Below, piece by piece: positions 54,167-62,680 of a stretch of 64,000 bases of DNA. Position numbers and translations under genes: made by a program. Positions within the stretch are counted from its first letter, which is position 1. Every line of letters starts with the position of its first letter. Below the pieces are notes generated by a model that saw nothing but the letters and a program-made list of their open reading frames with translations, ran no database searches and was not told where the DNA came from. Location of the stretch: the NCBI RefSeq assembly GCF_019457885.1, contig NZ_JAHZST010000019.1, positions 1-64,000 of the forward strand. Direction: 5' to 3'. The DNA is from Shewanella nanhaiensis (GTDB lineage Bacteria > Pseudomonadota > Gammaproteobacteria > Enterobacterales > Shewanellaceae).

Positions 54167-54303
54167 TCAACCTATTTATTATGCTCTTTCACTTTTAAAG
54201 TATGCCATCCACAGAGGACATCACTTAATGGTGAGTATTTTTTTATAACTTACTAGAATAAATGTCTAAACTGTATCGAAACTTAATTTACATAGCTCAA
54301 AAC

Positions 54304-54330
54304 AATAAAACCCTGACATGATGCAGGGTT
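54304..54330 (-). terminator. terminator of kdsA
   Basis: Minus-strand AACCCTG-CATCATGT-CAGGGTT followed by TTATT, 45 bases past the kdsA stop. Confidence 0.85.
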
Positions 54331-54374
54331 CTATTTTATTTAATAAGCCTAAAACGGCTTAACACACTCAGAAG

Positions 54375-55223
54375 TTACTTACTGGTATCAATCGCATCGA
54401 ATGACTTAACTAGGTCATCGACAGCCTTCATCTGAGTTAAATACGCTTCTAACTGATGCAGAGGAAGTGCACATGGACCATCACACTTAGCGTTATCTGG
54501 ATCTGGGTGCGCCTCAATAAATAGGCCTGCTAACCCTAGCGCCATACCACTACGAGCGAGCTCAGTGGCTTGTGCACGACGACCACCAGCACTATCGGCA
54601 CGTCCACCTGGGCGTTGCAGTGCATGAGTCGCATCGAAGATAACTGGGTAACCAGTCTGTTTCATCTCATCCATACCCAGCATGTCGACCACTAGGTTGT
54701 TGTAACCAAAGCTTGAGCCACGCTCACACAAAATGATCTCATCATTGCCCGCTTCATTGAACTTAGTGATGATATGACGCATCTCATGAGGCGCTAAGAA
54801 CTGTGGCTTCTTCACATTGATGATGGCCCCCGTTTTCGCCATAGCAACCACGAGATCGGTTTGACGTGCTAAAAATGCAGGTAACTGAATAATATCGACC
54901 ACTTCAGCAACCGGTGCACATTGATGGATCTCATGGACATCGGTAATTAATGGTAAGTTAAAGGTAGATTTGATCTCCTCAAATATCTTTAACCCCTCCT
55001 CCATACCTGGGCCACGATAAGAGTTGACTGAAGAGCGATTAGCCTTATCGAAAGAGGCTTTAAACACATAAGGGATCCCCAGTTTCTGAGTGACTTCGGC
55101 ATATGTTTCTGCAATCTTCATTGCCAAGTCACGGGACTCAAGCACGTTCATACCGCCAAACAGCACAAAAGGCTTATCGTTTGCGATCTCGATTGAACCT
55201 AAACCTATGGTTTTATTACTCAT
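54375..55223 (-). CDS. kdsA: 3-deoxy-8-phosphooctulonate synthase
   Basis: A 282-residue enzyme with the KdsA signatures: FVLFGGMNVLESRDLAMKIAE, VFKASFDKANRSSVNSYRGPGMEEGLKI, LITDVHEIHQCAPVAEVVDIIQLPAFLARQTDL and NVKKPQFLAPHEMRHI. GGRRAQATELARSGMA and FIEAHPDPDNAKCDGPCALP follow. It condenses PEP with arabinose-5-phosphate to make KDO-8-phosphate for lipopolysaccharide. It follows a DUF819 gene, with sirB1 and sirB2 upstream on the same strand, the conserved gammaproteobacterial arrangement apart from the DUF819 insertion. Confidence 0.97.
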   Translation of the reverse strand: MSNKTIGLGSIEIANDKPFVLFGGMNVLESRDLAMKIAETYAEVTQKLGIPYVFKASFDKANRSSVNSYRGPGMEEGLKIFEEIKSTFNLPLITDVHEIHQCAPVAEVVDIIQLPAFLARQTDLVVAMAKTGAIINVKKPQFLAPHEMRHIITKFNEAGNDEIILCERGSSFGYNNLVVDMLGMDEMKQTGYPVIFDATHALQRPGGRADSAGGRRAQATELARSGMALGLAGLFIEAHPDPDNAKCDGPCALPLHQLEAYLTQMKAVDDLVKSFDAIDTSK

Positions 55224-55297
55224 CAGTACTTCTCTCTAAAAGAGCCAAGGCTATACCTCGGCGTTAATCAATTCAATTTTTAGGCAGGAGTAACAGG

Positions 55298-56551
55298 CTA
55301 GCTTGCCACTATTTGCAAGATCTGGCCACATATCCACGCCATATAGGTGCCCACAGCATAGCCTAATACAGCCAGCAATACACCGACTGGTGCCAATGCA
55401 GGATGGAATGCTGCCGCAACCACAGGGGCAGATGCCGCGCCGCCCACATTTGCCTGACTTCCCACCGCCATATAAAACAGTGGTGCTTTTATCAATTTTG
55501 CCACAATCAGCATAAAACTTGCGTGCACCAGCATCCAGATAATACCGATAGCAAAATACCACAGATTCTCAGCATCAAATAACTTAGAGACATCCATATG
55601 TAAGCCGATGGTAGCGACCAAAATATAGAGGAAAGCTGAAGCCACTTTAGATGCACCAGCAGCCTCTAAGTGACGTACAGGGCTAAAGGACATCGCTAAG
55701 CCTATGGTCGTCACTGTCACGATCAACCAGAAAAACTTAGAGGTAAGGCTATAATCGCGAGTCCAAGGGTAGTTCGCTTCGAAAAATGGGCCTAAGAAGT
55801 CAGCAACCACATGGGCAAGGCCTGTGACACCAAAACCTACCGCCACTATCATCATCAGATCGTTAAGGCTAGGTATACGGGCATTTTCAGCATGGTACTT
55901 CTCAACTTTATCCTTTAGCGCCTCAAGTGCTGAAGTATCTGCACCAGTCTTAGCATCTATCTGCTTCGCCTTTGATGCCATAAACAGCAAGACCGCCATC
56001 CAGATATTGGCCACGATAACATCCACAGTGACCATAATAGAGAAGATATCACCGCCTGCTTCATAGATCTCTTTCATCGCCGCTTGGTTAGCGCCGCCAC
56101 CGATCCAACTTCCAGCCAGTGTGGTCATCCCGCGCCAAACCGCTTCCGGTCCCTGCACCCCGAGAATTTCAGGATGAATAGCCGACACAATCAACAAGGC
56201 AATGGGGCCACCTATCACGATACCAACGGTTCCCGTCAGGAACATGATGATCGCCTTAGGCCCCAAAGACATAATCGCCTTTAGATCGACACTTAAGATC
56301 AATAAAACTAAACATGCAGGCAGCAGATAACGCGATGCCACAAAGTAGAGCTGTGAGGTGTGACCATCGATAATATTGAAAGTATTGAGCAGTGAAGGCA
56401 AGAAGTAGCACATTAGAAGTGCCGGAATAAAGGTATAAAATTTAGTCCAAAATGGATGCTTACTGTTGCTAGTATAAAATACAAAGCCCAATACAAGGGC
56501 CAATATTCCTAATCCAGTGGCATCGTTGGTCACTAATGCAGTGCTACTCAT
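55298..56551 (-). CDS. DUF819 family membrane protein
   Basis: A 417-residue integral-membrane protein with about 11-12 helices. DUF819 hallmarks are the GTVGIVIGGPIALLIV segment, RGMTTLAGSWIGGGANQAAMKEIYEAGGDIF and FYMAVGSQANVGGAASAPVVAAAFHPALAPVGVLLAVLGYAVGTY. The glycine-rich repeats suggest a transporter or ion-handling fold, but the function is unknown. It lies between sirB1 and kdsA, 74 bases before kdsA. Confidence 0.85.
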   Translation of the reverse strand: MSSTALVTNDATGLGILALVLGFVFYTSNSKHPFWTKFYTFIPALLMCYFLPSLLNTFNIIDGHTSQLYFVASRYLLPACLVLLILSVDLKAIMSLGPKAIIMFLTGTVGIVIGGPIALLIVSAIHPEILGVQGPEAVWRGMTTLAGSWIGGGANQAAMKEIYEAGGDIFSIMVTVDVIVANIWMAVLLFMASKAKQIDAKTGADTSALEALKDKVEKYHAENARIPSLNDLMMIVAVGFGVTGLAHVVADFLGPFFEANYPWTRDYSLTSKFFWLIVTVTTIGLAMSFSPVRHLEAAGASKVASAFLYILVATIGLHMDVSKLFDAENLWYFAIGIIWMLVHASFMLIVAKLIKAPLFYMAVGSQANVGGAASAPVVAAAFHPALAPVGVLLAVLGYAVGTYMAWICGQILQIVAS

Positions 56552-56676
56552 CCTAGTCTAATCTCCCATCCATAATTATTATTGTAATTTTTATTTGTTG
56601 ATTTTATTTATATTTATTTTTATACGAACAAATCTAAGACGGCAGTCTCTGAACTACCGTCATCAAGCCCACTAAT

Positions 56677-57465
56677 CTAGTGATAGATCTCCTGCTCCTC
56701 TCTTAACTCTTTGAGTTGCATCTTCACCAGTTCAATCACAGGATCATGGGGACTGTTATCGACGAAGTGCTTAAGATCGGCTGCGGCGACATTGATGCAA
56801 CCTAACTGCTGAGCAATAAAAGCACGCTCACGATTAAGATTGAGATCGTCTGGGTGCCACTGCAGTAACAAGTTACAACACTCCAGCGCTGGTTCAAACT
56901 TATGAGAGACGATACAACCCGCTTTAAGCTCATGGATCATACGTGACACCAAACGTTTTAAACTCACCGGCTTAAGGTAACTTGCCTTGAATGGCACACC
57001 ATTACCTAGCTCGCCTCGAACTAACACATGCAGTTGATGACGAGTTAACTCGCTACCGTTCATAGGATCGATATACTTGACCACACCATCGATTCGACTA
57101 CACAGTACCGTTGTTCCTGGTAGCAACAAAGGTTCCAGCTTTAGATCTAACTGCTTGGCAAGTAGCATCAATACCGTAGCCAACGTGGTGCTATTTCCCT
57201 GACGACTGCTGATGCAGGTTCCAAGATCTGCCGCCTCAACACTAAAGTAGGGCTGGCGTATGCAAAATCCTAAATCTTGATAAAACCAACGCAGTAATCC
57301 CGCAAGACGTTCGTGCCTGTCAACCACATAGTGACTAAGCACAGATCCAGCTAACTCTAGCCAAGCCCAGTTAGCTGACTCCGCTTTTGAAAAGTTGAGA
57401 TGAGCGCCGATCTCAAATGCCATTTCAGGCAGTGCAATCTCATTTTTAAGAGGCAAAGTGGTCAT
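56677..57465 (-). CDS. sirB1: SirB1 family protein (transglutaminase-like/TPR)
   Basis: A 262-residue cytoplasmic protein. The N-terminal half matches SirB1: LLRWFYQDLGFCIRQPYFSVEAADLGTCISSRQGNSTTLATVLMLLAKQLDL, with a transglutaminase-like core in which the usual Cys context is changed. Paired helices resembling TPRs follow (about 180-255). Its first codon overlaps the sirB2 stop (TAATG). In E. coli sirB2-sirB1 lie between prmC and kdsA. The role is not established. Confidence 0.88.
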   Translation of the reverse strand: MTTLPLKNEIALPEMAFEIGAHLNFSKAESANWAWLELAGSVLSHYVVDRHERLAGLLRWFYQDLGFCIRQPYFSVEAADLGTCISSRQGNSTTLATVLMLLAKQLDLKLEPLLLPGTTVLCSRIDGVVKYIDPMNGSELTRHQLHVLVRGELGNGVPFKASYLKPVSLKRLVSRMIHELKAGCIVSHKFEPALECCNLLLQWHPDDLNLNRERAFIAQQLGCINVAAADLKHFVDNSPHDPVIELVKMQLKELREEQEIYH

Positions 57466-57860
57466 TATCCCAACAACATAGCTTGTTTAAACATGGCAAG
57501 CTTAGCGGCATAAACCACCCAAGCAATTGCACCTAAGGCCGCAAAGGTTTTGAACAACTTATTGCGATCTGCTTTTAACGCTATTGTTGCTAAAAGTATG
57601 TAAGCAACAACGGCACCGAGCTTTTCTGATAGCCAAGGATCCACAAACGGATACTGCTTGATGATGAAGCAAAGTGTTAGGCCTGAAAGCAGTAGAAAAG
57701 TATCGATAACATGAGGAGCTATTTTAACTAGCTTCTTCTGCATGATAGGTGAGTCACGAAGATGTAGCGCAAAACGCACGATAAAAAACAGCACACTTAC
57801 CGCTATAAGCGTTAAATGAAGGTGCTTAATCGCCGGGTACAGGTTATTCAAAGTTTCCAT
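57465..57860 (-). CDS. sirB2: SirB2 family membrane protein
   Basis: A 131-residue protein with four membrane helices and the SirB pattern YPAIKHLHLTLIAVSVLFFIVRFAL...KIAPHVIDTFLLLSGLTL...KLGAVVAYILLATIALK. In E. coli it follows prmC directly. Here prmC is 5.4 kb away with an accessory segment between, so the gene must use its own promoter. The family's function is unknown. Confidence 0.9.
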   Translation of the reverse strand: METLNNLYPAIKHLHLTLIAVSVLFFIVRFALHLRDSPIMQKKLVKIAPHVIDTFLLLSGLTLCFIIKQYPFVDPWLSEKLGAVVAYILLATIALKADRNKLFKTFAALGAIAWVVYAAKLAMFKQAMLLG

Positions 57861-57991
57861 TTTAATACTTACTTTGCTGACAAAGGCGGTAGTGTACCCG
57901 ATCCCCTTAATCTAAACCAATATCATGGTCATAATCTCTGCAAGTGAATGGAATTTATTCAAGAGAACACAATAAGAATAGATATGGTCAA

Positions 57992-58909
57992 CTAATTAGA
58001 TACAAACAGAGAGAGTAACAACTCCCTCATCCAAATATTTTCCAGAGTATCTTCACTCGGTTTGTAAGTGAATAATTTCAGTTGATACTTCGGCATTCCA
58101 AATGGAGGCTCAAACAGTGTTATCGGTAGCATAGCTTGCATAGTTTGTGCTGCAAACTTAGGGAGAGTGAGTAACAGCTCTGATCCAGCAACCATAAATG
58201 GTCCGTTCAAAACATTAGGTATCTGCAAAGCAATATCTCGTTGCAAGCCTAACTTCTTAAGTTGCTCATCCACTACCCCACTCTTCTCCCCCCAGGGGGA
58301 GATTAAAATATGCCGATGGGATAGGAAAATTTGAAGATCCATCTTGTCAAACTTATCACTTGCGATGGTGCAGTAACTATCCTCCCACCATGTCCACTGA
58401 TTGATTAATGGATGCAGAACATCATCAAAATGTGAAAAACCTAAAGCAAAATCCAGTTCACCACTCTCAAATGCCTCTAGGGGGAGTTTCTCTCCACGGG
58501 AAATTAAGTTTACTCTCACCATAGGGGCGTGCAACTTTAGATAAGGTAACAGACGAGAATTCATCAACTGCGCAGTAAAATCCGTCACCGCAAAATTAAA
58601 CTCATGCCTGCTCTCTTCAGGAATAAATTTAGCTCGCGCCGCAAAACAGTCCTCCAAAATAGATAAGGCCTCTGTAACCTGAGGATAAATATTGTCGGCA
58701 TAATGTGTCGGTACCATCTGAGTACTACCTCGAATAAATAACTCATCATCAAGTTGCACTCTTAACCTTGCCAGAGCGTGACTAAATGCAGATTGGCTAA
58801 GATTCATTGATTCTGCCGCCACTGAAACATTGCGCTCTCTATACAAAGCAGAAAACAACTTCAGCAGGTTTAGATCAAGACGGTTCAACTTATTATGCAA
58901 TTTGTTCAT
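57992..58909 (-). CDS. LysR-family transcriptional regulator
   Basis: A 305-residue LysR protein with the NodD/LeuO-type winged helix LNRLDLNLLKLFSALYRERNVSVAAESMNLSQSAFSHALARLRVQLDDELFIRGSTQMVPT. A periplasmic-binding-like effector domain follows (about 95-300). It is divergent from a GNAT gene across a 70-base gap, which suggests it regulates that gene. The effector is unknown. It lies at the left end of the accessory segment between sirB2 and prmC. Confidence 0.88.
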   Translation of the reverse strand: MNKLHNKLNRLDLNLLKLFSALYRERNVSVAAESMNLSQSAFSHALARLRVQLDDELFIRGSTQMVPTHYADNIYPQVTEALSILEDCFAARAKFIPEESRHEFNFAVTDFTAQLMNSRLLPYLKLHAPMVRVNLISRGEKLPLEAFESGELDFALGFSHFDDVLHPLINQWTWWEDSYCTIASDKFDKMDLQIFLSHRHILISPWGEKSGVVDEQLKKLGLQRDIALQIPNVLNGPFMVAGSELLLTLPKFAAQTMQAMLPITLFEPPFGMPKYQLKLFTYKPSEDTLENIWMRELLLSLFVSN

Positions 58910-58990
58910 CTCCTAATGATTAATATGCACTTATCGCATAGTCAAACCTAGTCTATGCTGTGCACAAGATAATTCAACATGGAAATACAG

Positions 58991-59422
58991 ATGACCCAGA
59001 TCTCTACACACCACTTTACACTCGATGACAGCAAGGAGTTTGCTAATGCAGTCGAACAAAGAATTGCTGACTTTAACTGGCAACAGTGGGAAGTTTCAGA
59101 GCGCTTACCTTTAGGGTTGAAGCTCGAAAGTGAAACAGGGGAACTATTAGCGGGTTTCTCAGCCCGAACCTTCGGTAACTGGTTGCAGATAGACAATCTC
59201 TGGGTATCTGAATCACTCAGGGGGCAAAACATTGGAGATCAATTATTAGCTGAGGCTGAGAAGATTGCTATCGAACGAGGTTGTATCTACGCAATCTTAG
59301 ACACCCTAAACTTTCAAGCACGCCCCTTCTACGAAACCAGAGGGTATACCCTCCAATGGACTCAAAAAGCCTACCCGAAAACAGGCTGTAAATACTTTAT
59401 GGTAAAGAACCTTAAAGAGTAA
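58991..59422 (+). CDS. GNAT-family N-acetyltransferase
   Basis: A 143-residue acyltransferase from the ATG at 58991; an ATG at 58979 is also possible. The acetyl-CoA loop is LRGQNIGDQLLAEAEKIAIERGC, followed by AILDTLNFQARPFYETRGYTLQ, the usual motif A and B layout. LQIDNLWVSESLRG precedes it. It resembles the subfamily acting on small amines or antibiotics, but the substrate is unknown. It is divergent from a LysR regulator and followed by a bidirectional terminator. Confidence 0.87.
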   Translation: MTQISTHHFTLDDSKEFANAVEQRIADFNWQQWEVSERLPLGLKLESETGELLAGFSARTFGNWLQIDNLWVSESLRGQNIGDQLLAEAEKIAIERGCIYAILDTLNFQARPFYETRGYTLQWTQKAYPKTGCKYFMVKNLKE

Positions 59423-59473
59423 AAATTTACCTTCACCTTAAAACCAACAAAAAAAACAGCAACCTACAAGAAG

Positions 59474-59509
59474 AAAGCCCTAAATGAGTCAAACTAAACC
59501 TAGGGCTTT
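59474..59509. terminator. bidirectional terminator
   Basis: AAAGCCCTA and TAGGGCTTT pair across an 18-base loop, between the convergent GNAT gene and the 59544 gene. Confidence 0.7.
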
Positions 59510-59543
59510 ATCATTTACATAATAAGTAAAACCAAGTTAAAGA

Positions 59544-60722
59544 CTACTCCTTTAACTTAGTACGCTTTTTCTGCATCGCACTGCTGCCAAGGTAAGCATC
59601 ATCATACTTCTTAAACGCTTTTAAAGTAGGAAGCTCAATCATCTCTACATGGCTGTTTTTGATTCCCCAACCAATAATGTTATGAATCAATCCTGACCCC
59701 TGCTGTATCTTCACATCGGTTTGGAAATACAGCGGGGCCTTAGATCTGGTGCCGCGATACTTACTCGCTGCATAATAGATCGCATGTTGATCATTATTAA
59801 ACGCGTTAGCATCTTTATCTTCCTGCTCCAGACTATTATTACCACTGACGCAATTTCCGGCTTTACGACAGGTCTCAACGGTTTCTTTCATCACACCGGT
59901 ACTCAAGGGCCAGTCAGACTTTGAAGGCGATGAAGCCATCTTTTTGAACTGCCTAAAATGGGGACGCGCCACAGATACCCAAGTAGTGTCCCATTTCCCA
60001 GCAACCGCATTTATTTGCCAGTTTTGACAATCCTGATCTTTTTGCCAGGTTAATCCTGCATCAATCAAGATATTAATATTTTGATATTCGCTGCGAGCCC
60101 TGTGCATATCGGCATTTTTTATCATGCACCCTGATATTGCCACCTCTGTAATTAGTGGCTCGGAATCATATTTATTGGCCAGTAAACCATGAAACTGTTT
60201 ATAGCGAGTCTTAAAAGCCGATTTCCAAAAATGCGGAAACTCTCCGTCAAAACTGCTGCCTTTAAAATCCAGTGTTGATGATCCAACCTCATCTTTAACC
60301 CATTGAGGTGTATAGATCCCCGCAAATACCCTCAGCTTTATCCCAAGCTTGTTGTTTCCCTGAACGGCGTTCCACTCTCTGACATCAGCCAGAGCATCTT
60401 CAATCAACTGAGTATTCAGTTTATCTTGCCCTGACGGTACTGTTTCAGGTTTTTGGGACTGCAATGCCGCCCACTCTAACTGCACAACAATACCGTCAAC
60501 ATTCTTGGCCCAATCCTTTGGTTTAGTTGGGTCGCTAGCTGAAGCGGTTGGATCGTCATAACCATTTCGTAAGCCAGGCGTTTTAGACACATCACCACGG
60601 GTATAAAACCCTGCCGCACGATCTTTAGCTTCCGCTTCGACGCTAATACCTGCGCCAATGAGTCCTACCGTTACTAGGGAAAGCATAAGTAAAACTGATT
60701 TTGACTTTTTCAGTTGGTACAT
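59544..60722 (-). CDS. secreted protein with glycoside-hydrolase-like (beta/alpha)8 features
   Basis: From the ATG at 60722 (AGAGG with a 6-base spacer) the product is 392 residues with a signal peptide ending near VEA-EAK. The pattern VDGIVVQLEWAALQ, then NKLGIKLRVFAGIYTPQWVKDE, then LITEVAISGCM and SHVEMIELP resembles the strand ends of clan-A glycoside hydrolases. The two glutamates, in TEVAISG and VEMIELP, would stand at the acid/base and nucleophile positions. I cannot place it in a named family. The best copy of the palindrome shared with the galactan island lies about 80-100 bases upstream, hinting at common control. The opposite ends of the gene are flanked by a terminator and a long AT-rich leader. 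Confidence 0.5.
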   Translation of the reverse strand: MYQLKKSKSVLLMLSLVTVGLIGAGISVEAEAKDRAAGFYTRGDVSKTPGLRNGYDDPTASASDPTKPKDWAKNVDGIVVQLEWAALQSQKPETVPSGQDKLNTQLIEDALADVREWNAVQGNNKLGIKLRVFAGIYTPQWVKDEVGSSTLDFKGSSFDGEFPHFWKSAFKTRYKQFHGLLANKYDSEPLITEVAISGCMIKNADMHRARSEYQNINILIDAGLTWQKDQDCQNWQINAVAGKWDTTWVSVARPHFRQFKKMASSPSKSDWPLSTGVMKETVETCRKAGNCVSGNNSLEQEDKDANAFNNDQHAIYYAASKYRGTRSKAPLYFQTDVKIQQGSGLIHNIIGWGIKNSHVEMIELPTLKAFKKYDDAYLGSSAMQKKRTKLKE

Positions 60723-60803
60723 AATTGCCTCTTTATTCTGTATATTCATGTTTTAATTATTAAATTAATATCTACAGCAATAAATACTACACTCACATCG
60801 ACC

Positions 60804-60823
60804 AAATACTATTTATAGTATTT
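60804..60823. promoter_or_regulatory. candidate island operator (site 7, perfect palindrome)
   Basis: AAATACTATTTATAGTATTT has perfect 8-base arms AAATACTA/TAGTATTT around TTTA. It lies 82-101 bases upstream of the secreted-protein start and is the clearest example of the motif seen in the 23-43 kb island. Confidence 0.45.
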
Positions 60824-61030
60824 ATAAGATACGAAGTAAAAGTTAACACCACTGACAACTGCCGTCAACAGATAAAATCACGATGGAATTGAATAATTAT
60901 TCACAAACAGACTCTACGGATGATTTACTTCATTAACCCTATGCCACTATTTAACACCAAAAAGAGTGGGGATCATAAGAAGAACTGGAGAGCTAAACCC
61001 AACCAAGATAGTGATTTAGTAGGTAGAGAT

Positions 61031-61101
61031 TTAACCTAGATAGTGAGATGTTTCTTCAATGCTAACTTGAACTCCTCTAGGGCGAGGTATAGCACCTTCT
61101 A
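61031..61101 (-). pseudogene. possible fragment of a REP-associated/IS200-like transposase N-terminus
   Basis: The minus strand encodes AIPRPRGVQVSIEETSHYLG before a stop. It recalls the first residues of Shewanella-type Y1 transposases (basic start, then V/ISLEDTxYYH). There is no start codon and no continuation, so at best it is a small relic. The rest of the 60724-61250 gap shows nothing else I can name. Confidence 0.25.
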
Positions 61102-61249
61102 TTGAAGCAATAGCTAAAGCTTAGTTGGAGATAGGAATTTACGTAATGAACTATGCCTGTCCATAATTGTTTTTCGATTGAGGTTTTGGGCTGTAACTTA
61201 TTTTTGGACATAAATGCACTAGTACTGTGCTGGCGATTTGCTCAGCAAA

Positions 61250-61297
61250 TGGCATAACAGCCTTGGTGAATCTTAATTTAGAGGCTTGTTATATTCG
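61250..61297 (-). other. short attC-like inverted repeat (site 4)
   Basis: On the minus strand ATAACAAGCCT and AGGCTGTTAT pair with one bulged base around an 18-base loop, immediately overlapping the stop of the lipoprotein gene. It has core-like TATAAC and GTTATG ends but is shorter than a normal attC, so it may be a truncated or unusual site. Confidence 0.35.
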
Positions 61298-61943
61298 ATA
61301 CCTGTTGTTTTACACTTGGATTTGGTATAAATGCGGTTCTTTCTCCATAAGTTTCTTTCCCCATAAAATAACCATGATTGGATCGAAAAAGTAAGATTCC
61401 ACTTTTAGAATAAATCCGTTTCATAGTACGCTCACTTGCCCCAAACCCTCTAAATTTTGTAATCCAAACACCATCTTTAAAAGTTGTATTTACCTCAGAT
61501 TTCCCTGTCGAATTTTCATACTGGCATTTCCCTAATTTAAATTCACACTCTTTGAAATGCGATACATGCGAACTAAAATCTCCAGACTTGGTATATTTTA
61601 TAAATCTGGTGTAGTTAACGAGTTTTATTTCAGTATCAGACATAGAGAAATTCTCATCAAGATGCTTAAAGTAGTTAGCTGAACTATCGGTCTTGTAGAG
61701 TTTGTAATATTCTTTTTTGGTATCGATTTCACCTTTTGAATAATACTGTTTTACTAAATAGCCTACGGTAAAGTCCAAGCCTAGTTCAACTGGTTCTTCA
61801 GATAAATCATTAGGGTAAAGTAAATTACCAGAGTTTTTCTCCAGTACCCCCCTTATAGTATTTGCTTCATTGTAAGGACTCAACATACATCCATTAATGG
61901 AAAAGATAATTAAAGTTGCTATTGTAAGTTTAAATTTTTTCAT
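61278..61943 (-). CDS. cassette-borne hypothetical lipoprotein
   Basis: A 221-residue lipoprotein with lipobox INGC (Cys19). The rest is a beta-rich domain without recognisable family: YLVKQYYSKGEIDTKKEYYKLYKTD..., KECEFKLGKCQYE, TFKDGVWITKFRGFGASERTMKRIYSKSG. Its start lies 14 bases from the right core of attC site 3, which is the expected position of the first gene in a cassette. Low GC and the lack of a family agree with cassette origin. Function is unknown. Confidence 0.65.
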   Translation of the reverse strand: MKKFKLTIATLIIFSINGCMLSPYNEANTIRGVLEKNSGNLLYPNDLSEEPVELGLDFTVGYLVKQYYSKGEIDTKKEYYKLYKTDSSANYFKHLDENFSMSDTEIKLVNYTRFIKYTKSGDFSSHVSHFKECEFKLGKCQYENSTGKSEVNTTFKDGVWITKFRGFGASERTMKRIYSKSGILLFRSNHGYFMGKETYGERTAFIPNPSVKQQVSNITSL

Positions 61944-61956
61944 TCAATTACCTAGA

Positions 61957-62056
61957 ATATAACGCCCGTATAAAATGCGAATAATGCTTGGCTATAATTA
62001 GCGAAGAATGAGCGCCAGCCAAGCGTCTGACGTCATTTTTGATGCGTTTGTTATAT
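61957..62056 (-). other. attC-like cassette recombination site 3
   Basis: Minus strand: left core ATATAACAAACGC, right core ACGGGCGTTATAT, and internal arms GCTTGGCT/AGCCAAGC, extended with bulges by AAAATG...CATTTT. The site stands between two minus-strand ORFs, 24 bases after the stop of one and 14 bases before the start of the next, the arrangement of neighbouring gene cassettes. Confidence 0.72.
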
Positions 62057-62080
62057 GAATGTACCCTGTTTATAGAATTA

Positions 62081-62266
62081 CTAAAAAAATATTACTCCAA
62101 TGATAACCAATAATATTATTGCCCATAAAATTGAACAAAAAACATAATACTCAGTACCATAAGATTCATTTTTACATACTGGGCAAGTTTTTTTAATAAT
62201 ATGTCGAGATCCAGACAGTGAACTAAGATCTGGTATCATTTTACATTTACACTTTTTACAGAGCAC
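62081..62266 (-). CDS. small zinc-ribbon membrane protein, cassette-borne
   Basis: A 61-residue protein from a GTG start. Two cysteine pairs (CKKCKC and CPVC) suggest a zinc ribbon. A C-terminal transmembrane helix follows (YYVFCSILWAIILLVIIGVIFF). The ribosome-binding site is weak (GGA). It is followed by attC site 3, so it is probably a gene cassette. I know no function. Confidence 0.5.
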   Translation of the reverse strand: MLCKKCKCKMIPDLSSLSGSRHIIKKTCPVCKNESYGTEYYVFCSILWAIILLVIIGVIFF

Positions 62267-62579
62267 GACAATTCCAATAATTCATATAATAGCTTATTGA
62301 TTAGCAGCAGGATAATGTTCCAGTCTGCTTGGTTGTTTTTTGTCAACCTAACACTAGTAACTCACTGTTGTAAATGGGTTACTTTTAGTAGAAGTTAGAA
62401 AAAATACCATAAATCACCCGATAAAAAGATGCGTGGGAGTTTATGAGGTCCGCATAACACTTTTGGCACTTTCTCAATACTTTGATATTAAATAGAATAA
62501 AATATTTACTTGAGTTATCGATGCGTACCCCCTCCATTTCGTGCATCTTTTTTAGGCAAGTTATCTCGATATCAGTTAT
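62267..62579. other. non-coding region
   Basis: No gene is supported. GATGC/GCATC around 62519-62546, followed by TTTTTT, could be a weak terminator reading rightward. No attC or insertion-sequence end is recognised. Confidence 0.35.
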
Positions 62580-62603
62580 AACTGTATGTATGTATGTACA
62601 GTT
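62580..62603 (+). promoter_or_regulatory. LexA-box-like palindrome with an extra TATG unit
   Basis: AACTGTA and TACAGTT flank a TGTATGTATG centre. The LexA consensus of this group is CTGT-N8-ACAG. Here the spacing is N12, because one extra ATGT unit is present. A ribosome-binding site (AAGAGG) and an ATG follow at 62611 and 62621, as in a damage-inducible promoter, but the spacing probably prevents normal binding. Confidence 0.35.
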
Positions 62604-62620
62604 CTTGTAAAAGAGGCGTT

Positions 62621-62680
62621 ATGTCATCAAAAAATAGGACTGGCACAACTTATAGACAATTCAAAACCCTTTCATATTAG
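62621..62680 (+). pseudogene. short ORF behind the LexA-like box, probable truncated gene
   Basis: The ATG has AAGAGG 4 bases upstream and opens 19 codons (MSSKNRTGTTYRQFKTLSY) before a TAG. It may be the 5' remnant of a gene once controlled by the box upstream. No homologue comes to mind. Confidence 0.25.

Noticed and set aside
55251..55562. Cysteine/glycine-rich 103-codon minus-strand frame
   Set aside because: It is a shadow of the DUF819 gene in another frame of the same strand; the repeated CG-rich residues come from alanine/glycine codons of the real gene.
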